A stretch of 64,000 nt of DNA from Verrucosispora sp. WMMD573 (lineage in GTDB: Bacteria > Actinomycetota > Actinomycetes > Mycobacteriales > Micromonosporaceae). Position 1 is the stretch's first letter. Every line of letters starts with the position of its first letter. A program made the position numbers and the translations under genes. Location of the stretch: NCBI RefSeq assembly GCF_027497175.1, contig NZ_CP114901.1, forward strand, positions 2,046,001 through 2,110,000. Direction: 5' to 3'. This document shows positions 36,397 to 45,644 of the stretch, piece by piece. The notes below the pieces were generated by a model. The model was not told the DNA's origin, did no database searches, and saw nothing but the letters and a program-made list of their open reading frames with translations.

Positions 36397-37934
36397 TGGC
36401 TCCCAAACGGCGTCTGGCTCCCGGCCAGGTCGCGCAGGTCCTGTTCGGCTTGGACCCAGACCGCGACGAGCGGGCTCCGCAGCTGTGCGCGGAGACGCTG
36501 CTCACCCTCGTGCAGAACGGGTACCGAGCTCCCGCAGCCGGCGCGCCGATCCAGAGCCCGAAGCGGCAGCGATTCGCGCTGCGCAGCCTCGCCCTAGCCA
36601 CCAATTTCCTCGGCGGGCGCGACGGGCGAGCCGGCGAGGACAACATGACGCCGCAGCTTTACGGCGACCTGCTCGCCAAAGGCTCCGAGGTGCGCAACAG
36701 CGCCAACCTAACTCTCGCCCAGAACGCCCTGCAGGGCCTCGTCGACCCCGACACGCAGCGGGGCCAGCCCGGGGCGTGGCTGCTGCGGCCCTTCCACGAG
36801 TCGCTGCTGTGGTACGACGCACGCAAGGCGAGCCCAAGCCGGGCCGACTGGACCGTGCGGAAGGTGTACATGCGCGGCAGCGGCATCACTCTCGCGCGGC
36901 TGCTGCTAGACCCCGGCGACCCGGAGTCCACCGCGCTGGGCGCCCGGGCGGTCGAGGCAATCAAGGAGGCGCTGACCGGCCCGAGTCCACTAGCTGAGAT
37001 CAGCGAGCGGCTCGAGTCAGCTCTCCCGACGGACGCGACGTACACCAGTCCGCCTGACGTCGAGGAAGACGAGAAGGAGGCGTGGGAACGGGGCAGGGAC
37101 AAGCTCCTTCAACCGCTCGCCACGAGCATCTGCCGCCACGCCGAGGGGGTGATGCGCCAGGGAAGTGCCAGCGGCCCCGCCAAGCTCTGGCAGCTGCGGA
37201 CGATCCTCGCCCTTGACCTCGCCGTGCATGCCCTCAGGGTTGCCTGGGAGACGACGTCGACTCCGGAGGAGGACCGGTTCCTCCTCCTCAGCTTCGGCCG
37301 GGGGCCCAGGGCGCAAGACCGGGTCAGGCAGCGGTCGGAGGAGTCCTACCGCCGGGCGCGGATTCGCCTGAACGAGGCAACGATCTCGACCCTTGCGCGG
37401 CGGATGCGAGAGCTGGTAGGCGAGAAGACTGTTGTCTGGGACGAAGAGTTCGAGAAGCGCAGCCGGTTGGTCGAGAACCGCGCGGACAGTGTCTCCCACC
37501 AGCTCACTCAGCTGACGGCGGACAGCCCAGACGAGGAGTTCCTCAGACTGGCGCGCTCGTCGGTGGAGAACGCGAACTACGGCCGTGCAGAGGACGGATT
37601 CCGCGTCCTGCTGGAGTCCGTCGGCCTGATCGCCGGCACGCGCTACCGCTACCTGACGGCCACGCCCGACTTGCTGGCTGCCCTGGTGGGAGCGCTGTCA
37701 AGCCGGATGCCGATGCCCAGCAACGAATTCTTCGCCGCCATCCGGCAGGAGTGGGGACTCGTGATCAACCAGGAGTCGGCGTCGTCGACCAGCCTGCGAG
37801 GCCAAGTCGACGGCGCGGGCCTCGAACGCAACGCGCGCCGGGCTGAGCAGCTCATGAGCGAGGCAGGGCTGGCCTTGAGCCTGTCCGACCGAACCACGGT
37901 GGTCGGCGAACGCGCCCAGAGGTGGGGCAAGTGA
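36396..37934 (+). CDS. DptG-like middle component, unknown fold
   Basis: A 512-residue, largely helical protein without catalytic motifs. Residues 220-245 are very acidic (DVEEDEKEAWERGRD). It sits between the F-like ATPase and the H-like ATPase with TAGTG and GTGA junctions, the place and rough size of DptG/DndG in FGH restriction clusters. Assigned by context only; sequence likeness to DptG was not demonstrable by eye. It is probably a structural subunit of an FGH complex. Confidence 0.55.
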   Translation: MAPKRRLAPGQVAQVLFGLDPDRDERAPQLCAETLLTLVQNGYRAPAAGAPIQSPKRQRFALRSLALATNFLGGRDGRAGEDNMTPQLYGDLLAKGSEVRNSANLTLAQNALQGLVDPDTQRGQPGAWLLRPFHESLLWYDARKASPSRADWTVRKVYMRGSGITLARLLLDPGDPESTALGARAVEAIKEALTGPSPLAEISERLESALPTDATYTSPPDVEEDEKEAWERGRDKLLQPLATSICRHAEGVMRQGSASGPAKLWQLRTILALDLAVHALRVAWETTSTPEEDRFLLLSFGRGPRAQDRVRQRSEESYRRARIRLNEATISTLARRMRELVGEKTVVWDEEFEKRSRLVENRADSVSHQLTQLTADSPDEEFLRLARSSVENANYGRAEDGFRVLLESVGLIAGTRYRYLTATPDLLAALVGALSSRMPMPSNEFFAAIRQEWGLVINQESASSTSLRGQVDGAGLERNARRAEQLMSEAGLALSLSDRTTVVGERAQRWGK

Positions 37935-40900
37935 GCCAGCGACTGGGCGGCGCACTCGCCGAACACATCAAGAATATGAGCGGCGGCTCCAAGTTCGTCC
38001 TGGTGGAGGGCGTCCCGTCGAGTCTGGCCTTGGGCATGGTGGCGGCATGGACCGACGAACTCCCACCCCTGGCCGTGGTTTCTGACACTCCCCACCGGTT
38101 CGGCACGCACGCGTTGGACGGCTCCGGGACAGGACTGCGCAACCGCTATCGGCAGGGGATCGTGCTGGTCCTGTGCGAAGGCCTGCAGGTGCCCGACCGC
38201 AGCGGCCTTAACCTCTTCGAGAACGTCGCCCCCGGAGTCTTGCTGAATTCTCCCGAGGGACTTGTTAGGCTCGCCCGCCAAGAGCCGGCAGCGAGCCTGG
38301 ACGGGCCGGTGCGGGCGGTGCGGGATGCGATCACGCGGGCCGGCATCGCCCACAAGCCGAGTGCAGCGCAGGTGGCCGCGTACTTCGACCGGGTCGCCGC
38401 CGGCGACGACCCCCTGGCCTGTCTCCCGGCCCTCGGAGCTTTCGCCGACACGGCCACCGGCGACCGAGTCGACGCCGACCGCATCGGCGACAACCTCGCC
38501 CTGGCCGCCCGGCGCACGAGCGACGACGTCCTGCGGCCCACCGCTTACGCCGAGATCCGCAGGCGGGCCGAGTCCGTCCTCGGTCGCCGGCCCGGACTGC
38601 GGGACGACCCCGCGGGCGCCAAGGTCGCCGCCTCGAGCGTGATGACTCTGCTGCAGTCGGGTAGCGAGCAGCTGCTGCACCGGCTGCAGTTCGACGAGGC
38701 GCGCGAGATTCTCGAGCAGCGCACCCAGGACTTAGCTGACACCGCGCTGAGGGCCCTGCGGGACTACCAGCGCACCCACGGGGGAGGACAGGTCGCCGAC
38801 CTACCGTGGCCCCAGTACCAGTCCCGAGCGGAGGATCTCCGCCACGCCGCCCAGCAGCGGGAGGCAGCCCGGGAACTCCTCGACCTCGACGATGCGCAGG
38901 CCCGCGGAATCTTCGACAAGACCACCCGGGTCAAGCTGGAGAAGCTGCTGCGCGACAAGGCTGTCAGCGGGAGCAACCCGTCGTGCCCCGAGTATGCGCT
39001 GATCAAGGCGGTCCAGCAGCTCGGCGGCCCCCTCAAGCGAATCCAGGTTTTGAACCCGAAGCCCCCCTCGGGCACCGGTCGGGTCAACCGCAGCGGCGCC
39101 GTACGCTGCATCACCTTGGGCTGCGCGCGCCTACGGCTGGGCGGACTGATGCACCAACTCGAGAGCAGGGGCGTCGACGTTGACGGGCTTCTCCTGCAGC
39201 CCGCCGACAACGACACAGCGGTCGAATCGTTCCACGACGCCGACCTCCCGTCCGGCGAACTCGCGCTGATGCAGCTGCGGCTCCACGGCGCAGACGGCAG
39301 CACCGTCCAGGTGGACTGGCGACCCGACCTCGACGACGCCGCTCTGCTCAGAGCTGCCCTGCTCTTCGCCGAGCACCCGACGCTGGCCCTCGCCACGCCA
39401 CAAGAGCCGACCCTGTCGTCGTTCTGCGGAGACGCCCCGGCGAGCGCTGTGCCAGCCCCGAGCCAGCTCAAGCCGCTCGCGCAGGAACTCTATGACCTCG
39501 CCCGCCTGTCACTGAGAGAAGGCCTCACGCCGCAGCACCTGCGACGCTGGGCAGCGAGCTGGAACGCGGTCTGCAACGCCGAAGCAACGCAGGGCGGACC
39601 AGCTGCCGCCGAAGCCCTCTCGCTCGCCGGCGCCGTCACCGGCCTGAACCACTCGGTGGCCCTCACCGGCTTCGCGCCCATGAAGGCCGAGTGGCTCAGC
39701 CAGTACCTCGAGGCACTGTGGTCGCTGCTGCAGGAAGCACCTGACGCCTCCGGCGACAAGCCGGTAACCGCCACGGCCGCGAGCATCGCCCGCACCACCG
39801 CCTCCCACCACCCTGCCCACATCCGCGTCCGCCTGCGGGACAGAGCGCTGCTGCCCACCTCCGAGGGGCGCCTCTGGAGCCTCTACGGAGGCGCGGACAC
39901 GCGCGACGAGAGCGGCTACGCCGGCGCGGCCCTGACCTCTGTCATCGTGCGCCTGCTGACTCTGCAGCCCGAGGCAGCGGGGCACCTGCGGTGCCTGGCA
40001 TACGGCCCCGGCGCGGCGGACCTGCTCGTCTCGCAGGCGGTCAAGCTGATCGGCCGCCGTACCGGCCGAGGCACCATCGCCAAGATCGAGGTGTTCTGCG
40101 TCGGGCAGGAGGCGAGCGACAAGCCGCACTGGCGGACGCTGGCCCGCGCCGACGAGGAGCTGCGCGACAGCCGGGACGTCCTCGAACTGCGCTACCTCGA
40201 CAGCCTCGACCGCGCCCGCGAGGTCCTGCAGCAACCCGGCTCGGGAAGCCCGGCCGTTCACCTTGCCCTGGTGACCGGCATCAGCGACGGCGGCAACCGC
40301 CTCCAGATCGAGTTCCCTGAGGTGGTGCCGCCACGCCAGGACTCTGAGGTCCTGTTCGCGCCGAGAACCTCCCAGCGGCCCCAGAAGGACCGGCGGATGT
40401 TGCTCATGCCGCCGGCGGCGACGAGCGCGGGCATCACTTGGCTAAAGCTGCAGACGGCGGTGGAGGACGCCTGGCCGGCGGACGGCGACAAGATCCCGGT
40501 GCCGGAGGTGCGCACCGGGGCCATGGACATCGCCGAGCAGCTCCGACAGGTGCACGAACTTGCGCTGTGGGTAGCGACGCTCGACCGGTACGCGACCCGT
40601 GACAGCCTGGAACAGGCCCTCGGCGCCGACCGGATCGCCATCCTCCACCAGGAGCGCCGCCTCGGCGGCGACAGTCCCCTGTCGCTAGTGTTGAGCCAGA
40701 AGTCGGGAGGACCTGCGGACCGGGCCATCGGGCGGAGTCTGCGGACGGCAGGAATCGTCTCTGACCGTGACGTGGCGCTCAGCGTGGGTGCCGACCTCCG
40801 CCGGGTCGCGAGCCAGGGCTACGGCATCCTTGCGCTCGAGGCCGCCACCAGCGGCACCGGCATCAACGAGCTTGTCGGGCACGTCGTGGCGTTCTCTCTG

Positions 40901-42811
40901 CTGGCAACGACCACCACCCCTTGGCCGCTGCCGCCCGGGTGCCGCGTCCTGCTCGTCAGCCTCGACGAGTACCGACACTGGTTCCCGAGCCGCCGCGCGG
41001 ACCTGCTCGCGATCGCGCTCGACCCCGCCGAAGGCGGTGTCCACGTGGCGGCCATCGAGGTGAAAGCCAGGCGCAGCGACGAGACAGATGCGGCAGCCGG
41101 TGCCCTGGACCAGCTCAACCAGACCCTCGCCGCCACACAGTGGGCCGCCTACCCCGTGCCGGAGTCGATCCACAGCAGGCTGTGGCTCAACCGCATCGCC
41201 GAAGCGGCATACTCAGTGGCCCGCGAATCCCGCTTCCGCCTCGACGCCAGGGAGCTGGCAGCCCTAGAGGAATTCCGGACCGGAACCGGCACCCTCGAGT
41301 GGGCCGGCGTAGGGCTGGTGTTCGGCCCCAAGGTCGACGTGTTCGACAGGTACTACCCGCAACAGGTAGCAGGCGACATCGTGCCCGTGGTCCTGCATAG
41401 CATCAAACTCACCGAGGCGCTGCTGCAGCGGGCCACCGAAGTGCGCATTACGGACCTGCGGACAGTCGAAGCCGACAGGCCGCCGCTCAAGGGCGGCCGG
41501 ACCCGCCGCCGCCCGGAAGCAAAGCCGGCCCTCCGCACAGAACAGGCAGCCGACGCCGCCCGCGAGGCGCCAAGCACTCAGGAGCCCCGCCGGGAGGAAA
41601 CCTCCGCTCCAAGGGTCGCTACCGCCCATGCCGCGACGCCGAAGCAGGAGCCGGAGCCTGCTTCCATGCAGCCAGCCCCGACCGATTCGCAACAGCAGAC
41701 GGACAGCGCAAGCGCGGTAACGGAGAGAGCGCGGCCTTTCCAAGCCCCTATCCTGGGCTGGGACGCCTCCACTGGCGAGGAAGTGCGCTGGCACCCGGCC
41801 GGCCCCGAACAGGGCGTCCTCCAGAACGGCCACGTGGAGGTCTGGGGCAGCTCGGGCATGGGCAAGACCCAGTTCACCATGAGCCTGCTGGCCCAGCTCG
41901 CCCACCACAGCGGCAGCAAGTTCGGCATCGCCGACTTCAAGAACGACTACAGCGACGAGACGGACTTCCCGCAGATGGCAGGTGCAAAGTTCCTCGATCT
42001 CTGGAACGACGGGGCGCCGTACAACCCCTTGGCGCTCGACGACTTCACCGACCGTGCCGTCAACACCGCCGTCATCGAACTGCGCGACACCGTCGAAGTC
42101 GCCACGAAGACGTTCACCCGCATCGGAGTGCGGCAGCGCGCGAAGCTTGAGAAGGCGCTGCGCAGCGCGTACGCGGTCGGGCGCTCCGAAGGCCGCTGGC
42201 CCACGCTCAAGCTCTTGGACGACGAACTCGATGCCGACCTGGCCGGGGTCATCGGCGACCTGACCCACAACGAGCTGTTCCGAGACGGCCCCCCACTCGG
42301 GGAAGTCATCGACCAGAACGTCGTCTTTGGCCTGAGCCGAATCCCTGGCAACGGCCAGACGACCGTTCTGGCGGCCGGGTTCATCCTCTCCGCGCTGCTC
42401 CTCAGAGTGCAGTCCCTGCCGCCCGTGCCGAACTCGGTGCGCTATGTCGTAGTGGTTGACGAGGCCCACCGGGTCGCGGCCTTCAAGGCTGTCGACACCA
42501 TGATTCGGGAAGGCCGTTCGAAGGGTCTGGGGGTCATCCTCGCCACCCAGCAGCCGGGCGACCTGCCCGACGTCGTGGCGACCAACGCCCAGACGAAGGT
42601 GTGCTTCCGCCTGCCGGATGCGACAGTGGCAGCCGTAGCAGCCCGCAAGCTCAACCCGGCGGACTCCCGCCTCGCGGAGCAGATCCGCACTCTAGGCAAG
42701 GGAGAGGCGCTGGTCAGCTTCGGCGGAACCCGGCCTCGCCTCCTGCGCATGGCCCAGGCATACCGAGACCGGCAGGAACTCGGGCTGCCCAGCGAGGAAA
42801 CCACCGGCTGA
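37931..42811 (+). CDS. DptH/HerA-FtsK-like ATPase with embedded EVK nuclease-like motif
   Basis: 1626 residues. The N-terminal thousand residues are unnamed. Around 1020-1045 the segment RADLLAIALDPAEGGVHVAA followed by IEVKARR has the D-x(n)-E-x-K form of a PD-(D/E)XK nuclease. A P/A/E/Q-rich linker spans about 1190-1275. The last 350 residues are a HerA/FtsK-type ATPase: Walker A GSSGMGKTQ (about 1305), Walker B VVVVDEAHR (about 1506), then ATQQPGDLPDVV. DptH, the third FGH protein, has this size and a C-terminal HerA-like domain. The GTG at 37931 (GTGA overlap) is preferred over GTG at 37922. It should translocate along and cut unmarked DNA. Confidence 0.75.
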   Translation: MSQRLGGALAEHIKNMSGGSKFVLVEGVPSSLALGMVAAWTDELPPLAVVSDTPHRFGTHALDGSGTGLRNRYRQGIVLVLCEGLQVPDRSGLNLFENVAPGVLLNSPEGLVRLARQEPAASLDGPVRAVRDAITRAGIAHKPSAAQVAAYFDRVAAGDDPLACLPALGAFADTATGDRVDADRIGDNLALAARRTSDDVLRPTAYAEIRRRAESVLGRRPGLRDDPAGAKVAASSVMTLLQSGSEQLLHRLQFDEAREILEQRTQDLADTALRALRDYQRTHGGGQVADLPWPQYQSRAEDLRHAAQQREAARELLDLDDAQARGIFDKTTRVKLEKLLRDKAVSGSNPSCPEYALIKAVQQLGGPLKRIQVLNPKPPSGTGRVNRSGAVRCITLGCARLRLGGLMHQLESRGVDVDGLLLQPADNDTAVESFHDADLPSGELALMQLRLHGADGSTVQVDWRPDLDDAALLRAALLFAEHPTLALATPQEPTLSSFCGDAPASAVPAPSQLKPLAQELYDLARLSLREGLTPQHLRRWAASWNAVCNAEATQGGPAAAEALSLAGAVTGLNHSVALTGFAPMKAEWLSQYLEALWSLLQEAPDASGDKPVTATAASIARTTASHHPAHIRVRLRDRALLPTSEGRLWSLYGGADTRDESGYAGAALTSVIVRLLTLQPEAAGHLRCLAYGPGAADLLVSQAVKLIGRRTGRGTIAKIEVFCVGQEASDKPHWRTLARADEELRDSRDVLELRYLDSLDRAREVLQQPGSGSPAVHLALVTGISDGGNRLQIEFPEVVPPRQDSEVLFAPRTSQRPQKDRRMLLMPPAATSAGITWLKLQTAVEDAWPADGDKIPVPEVRTGAMDIAEQLRQVHELALWVATLDRYATRDSLEQALGADRIAILHQERRLGGDSPLSLVLSQKSGGPADRAIGRSLRTAGIVSDRDVALSVGADLRRVASQGYGILALEAATSGTGINELVGHVVAFSLLATTTTPWPLPPGCRVLLVSLDEYRHWFPSRRADLLAIALDPAEGGVHVAAIEVKARRSDETDAAAGALDQLNQTLAATQWAAYPVPESIHSRLWLNRIAEAAYSVARESRFRLDARELAALEEFRTGTGTLEWAGVGLVFGPKVDVFDRYYPQQVAGDIVPVVLHSIKLTEALLQRATEVRITDLRTVEADRPPLKGGRTRRRPEAKPALRTEQAADAAREAPSTQEPRREETSAPRVATAHAATPKQEPEPASMQPAPTDSQQQTDSASAVTERARPFQAPILGWDASTGEEVRWHPAGPEQGVLQNGHVEVWGSSGMGKTQFTMSLLAQLAHHSGSKFGIADFKNDYSDETDFPQMAGAKFLDLWNDGAPYNPLALDDFTDRAVNTAVIELRDTVEVATKTFTRIGVRQRAKLEKALRSAYAVGRSEGRWPTLKLLDDELDADLAGVIGDLTHNELFRDGPPLGEVIDQNVVFGLSRIPGNGQTTVLAAGFILSALLLRVQSLPPVPNSVRYVVVVDEAHRVAAFKAVDTMIREGRSKGLGVILATQQPGDLPDVVATNAQTKVCFRLPDATVAAVAARKLNPADSRLAEQIRTLGKGEALVSFGGTRPRLLRMAQAYRDRQELGLPSEETTG

Positions 42812-42813
42812 CT

Positions 42814-43317
42814 ATGAAGCAGCAGCGCGGTCGCCCCGCCAGCGCCCGCCGGACACCGAAGAGCGACGCCACCACCGCCTCCTGGGCGAGCAGCCCAGGC
42901 GTGCGCGGCCGTATGCAGCGGCAGCAGACCCGCGACACCCAGCCCGAACTCGCGGTACGACGCCTGCTGCATGCTGCTGGACTGCGTTACCGAGTCGACG
43001 TCGCGCCTACCAGGGCCCTCCGTCGCCGAGCCGACGTAGTTTTCGGCCCCGCCCGCGTCGCCGTCTTCATCGACGGCTGCTTCTGGCACGGGTGCCCCCA
43101 GCACGGAAGCAGAGAGACCAGGGCCAACACCACGTACTGGTCGGACAAGATCGCACGAAACCAGGCCCGCGACGCCTCCACCGACGAGCTGCTGACACGC
43201 GACGGATGGCTCGTCATCCGCGTCTGGGAGCACGAGGACCCCGGCGAAGCCGCCGAACGGATTGCCAGAATCGTGCAGCACCGACGCAGCCACGGAGCCG
43301 GTGGCGGCAGCCCATGA
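42814..43317 (+). CDS. vsr: Very short patch repair (Vsr) endonuclease
   Basis: A 167-residue Vsr protein with RRADVVFGPARVAVFIDGCF (catalytic Asp), FWHGCPQHG (Cys/His zinc and active site), NTTYWSDKIARNQARD and VIRVWEHE near the end, all colinear with the family. Vsr nicks next to T:G mismatches made when 5-methylcytosine deaminates and so protects C5-methylated sites. It follows the H-like gene by 2 bp, in the same operon as the methyltransferase. It may repair the cost of methylation, or act as an effector nuclease of the system. Confidence 0.9.
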   Translation: MKQQRGRPASARRTPKSDATTASWASSPGVRGRMQRQQTRDTQPELAVRRLLHAAGLRYRVDVAPTRALRRRADVVFGPARVAVFIDGCFWHGCPQHGSRETRANTTYWSDKIARNQARDASTDELLTRDGWLVIRVWEHEDPGEAAERIARIVQHRRSHGAGGGSP

Positions 43318-43461
43318 TGCCGCAGCCCCGTCGTAGTTCGGCATTCACGGCAAGGGCCATATGTGCGTGTCGCGAGATGCGTCGCATCGGTCTGGTTGTC
43401 AGCGAAGTTGCGGCACCGGGGCCGACATCAGCGCAAGCTGACCCGCGCCTTCGCGCCGACA

Positions 43462-43497
43462 GCCCCGGTCGTAACGGGGCAGGGGGGCGCTACCCCC
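43462..43497. terminator. Two adjacent GC hairpins
   Basis: GCCCCG-GTCGTAA-CGGGGC (43462-43480) is followed directly by GGGGG-CGCTA-CCCCC (43483-43497). They lie 145 nt after the vsr stop and before the convergent prepilin-peptidase remnant. Plausible end of the Dcm-FGH-Vsr transcript. Confidence 0.35.
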
Positions 43498-43545
43498 GGG
43501 GCCTTTGACAAAGCCGGACATCCGCCCGACCGCGTCCCGACCTGC

Positions 43546-43930
43546 TCACAGCGAGGCGAGCAGAAGCGCAGAGAGGGCACCGGCCACGAGGTACGGCCCG
43601 AAGGCCATGCTGTCCTCACCCCGGTGTACTAGGCGGGTGAAGGCGGCGGGCGCGGCGACGAGGTAGGCCAGGACTGCGCCGAGGAGTACTGCATTCCAGC
43701 CGAGCGTGCCGAGGGCGGTACCCAGTACCACGGCGAGCCTCAAGTCGCCGACTCCCGTGCCGCTGCCGGCGATAAGGGCGAGCAGCAGGTACCCGTCGCC
43801 GAGTGCCGTGCCGGCCACCGCAGCGGTGATGAGCTGCCGAGCGTCGCGGCCAGTGCCGCCTCGGCAGCGAGGATGGCGAGGACTGTAGCTGCCGCGGCGG
43901 TGATGACGGGAGGTGCCGCACAGCGATGCG
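43546..43930 (-). pseudogene. Prepilin peptidase (A24) remnant
   Basis: The C-terminal 80 residues show the A24 signature IAGSGTGVGDLRLAVVLG (second catalytic Asp) and the final AFGPYLVAGALSALLL helix. Upstream, hydrophobic sequence (ITAAAATVLAILAAEAAL) continues only in another frame, the shift lying near 43845-43870, and the half with the first catalytic Asp is missing. The remaining frame has no sensible start. It is most likely a gene cut off at the junction between the defence island and the integrative element. Confidence 0.7.
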
Positions 43931-44096
43931 GGCGCTGTCGCCGGACAGCGTGGCTGACAGACTCTGACAGCTTCCGGTCGAGGCGCAGTCCGCTCCGGTC
44001 GTTTCGGTGCGCGCCCGTACGACGGGTGACGGTTACCGGCCCGGCGAGCTGGCGGGTAAGGGGTGGGTTGGGCGCCGTGTGTTCCGTTTCCCCTCA

Positions 44097-45032
44097 TTAG
44101 GCGGCCCGCTCGTCGGGGGTGGACTGGTGGCGGGTGGGGTATTGGTCGTCGTGGTGGGTGTCGGTGTAGGGCAGGTCGATGAGGCGGTGACGGCCGGTAC
44201 GGCCGGGTAGCTGCCAGACCTGGTGGGCGGGGCTGGAGGCGAGGGCGGTGCGCAGTTCGGCGGTGGTGGTGGCGATGACCGTCTTCAGGTCGGTGCCGGC
44301 GAGGCGGTGGTGCAGGTTCGCCTCGCGTCGTGCTGAGGGTAGGTGCAGCAGTACCGGCCAGGCCCAGGTGCTCATCGTGTACAGCCGCTCGTACTTGATG
44401 ACTTTGTCGATGAGGACCTGAAGGTTCTCACGGCTGGTGTCGTACTCGAGGAAGAACGGCACGGACCGTCCGTGTTCGGTCCACACCCCGGCGCCGTCCG
44501 GGCGGGGGAAGCCGGTCGCTCCGGCGATGATGATGTGCGGGTCGCCGCCTTCGCGGTAGAGGGTGCCGGGTTCGTGGTAGGCGGATGCGGGCTGCCAGCG
44601 GACGAGGTCGCTGTCGGGGTGGTTGCGGGCGTGGGCGGCGAGGTCGATGAAGACCTGGTTGCCGCCGAGCAGGTGCGGCAGGTCCGGTCGGTTGGTCAGG
44701 GAGTGTTTGCGGTGGCGGGCCTGGTCTCGGCGGCCTCGTGGGAGTCCGCGTTGGGCGTGGACGTGGTCGTAGCCGAGTTGGTCCAGGACGTAGTGGTAGG
44801 GGTGGGAGCCTCCGTACGCCCGGTTGGGTCGGAACCGGTCGACCGCGCGCAGGGCGGTGAGGCGGCGTAGGCGGCGCTGGGTGAAGTCCAGGGATGGGAA
44901 CAGGGCGGCGGCGATCTGGTCGGTGGTGAGCACGCCGTGGTCGTAGAGCCAGCCGAGGAGCCGGTCGTCGCGGGCGGTGATGCTGGCCTGCAGTCGCAGC
45001 AGCGGGTCCGCGGTCGGTAGGTGTTTACCCAT
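44097..45032 (-). CDS. Replication-relaxation family protein 1
   Basis: A 311-residue winged-helix protein. The N-terminus reads ITARDDRLLGWLYDHGVLTT and DQIAAALFPSLDFTQRRLRR; the C-terminal part has SVPFFLEYDTSRENLQVLIDK and YERLYT. Replic_Relax proteins occur on actinobacterial plasmids and integrative elements and are thought to help start replication or transfer. The ATG at 45032 fits the winged helix at the start; the longer upstream frame is low-complexity. A pair of 10-bp-phased CTCAC-type repeats lies about 85 bp upstream (45118-45133). Confidence 0.8.
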   Translation of the reverse strand: MGKHLPTADPLLRLQASITARDDRLLGWLYDHGVLTTDQIAAALFPSLDFTQRRLRRLTALRAVDRFRPNRAYGGSHPYHYVLDQLGYDHVHAQRGLPRGRRDQARHRKHSLTNRPDLPHLLGGNQVFIDLAAHARNHPDSDLVRWQPASAYHEPGTLYREGGDPHIIIAGATGFPRPDGAGVWTEHGRSVPFFLEYDTSRENLQVLIDKVIKYERLYTMSTWAWPVLLHLPSARREANLHHRLAGTDLKTVIATTTAELRTALASSPAHQVWQLPGRTGRHRLIDLPYTDTHHDDQYPTRHQSTPDERAA

Positions 45033-45644
45033 GGGCACAAGCCCTTGGGGGGAGACCCGAGACTGGAGGGTCTGTCTGGAGCGGTCCCGGACTGCTGACA
45101 GCGGGGCTGACCTGGGCTGTGAGCGGTCGTGAGGGGTCGGGTTGGGGGTCAGGATCAAGACGGACGGTAGAACGGAGATCGGCACTGACTGCTGAAGCGC
45201 CGGGCACAGCGGGTTCGGCGTGAAGGTGCCGTGAGGGTGGGTGTGAGTCGGGCCGGTGACGCTGGTGAGGTTCGTGGCGCGGGGCGATCATCGTCGTTGC
45301 TCCAAGGGTGCAGGTGGGAGGTTGGTGTGCCCCGCGGCCGCAGCGGGCGGCAGTGACCGGAGGTCCGCAGGCGCTGTACGGAAGCCTGGTTGGACATGCC
45401 AATCTCCCTGGTCTGGGGCGTGTGGCGAACTTCCGGTGACACGGGCAGCGTCAGTCGCCGCGATCGACGTTGGTCACAGCGGCTGCGACCTGCGGTGTGG
45501 GAGCCGCCGGCGTTGCCGTTCGGGTTCGAAGCGAACGGCAACCTCACCAGTCCCCTGACAGTGACCGGGTGGTCGCTTCCGTGGGCCGCCCCAACCTGCT
45601 CCTCGGCCGGCCCGCGGGCCGGTCGAGGAGCCGCGGTCGGTTGG
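45033..45644. other. Intergenic region with CTCACA-type repeats
   Basis: 612 bp between the two replication-relaxation genes. Two phased repeats on the minus strand (TGTGAG 45118-45123, CGTGAG 45128-45133), with their surroundings, match about 30 bp at 48914-48945 in inverted orientation. An 80-residue minus-strand frame (45155-45397) has a GGGAG site before its ATG but a low-complexity product, so it is not called a gene. Confidence 0.5.

Noticed and set aside
33371..43317. Classical Dnd/Dpt phosphorothioation system
   Set aside because: No dndA/B/C/D/E or sspA-D genes around the FGH-like set; a C5 methyltransferase takes the modification place.
45155..45397. 80-residue minus-strand gene between the replication-relaxation genes
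   Set aside because: A GGGAG site is present, but the product is Arg/Pro/Ser low-complexity with no family likeness.
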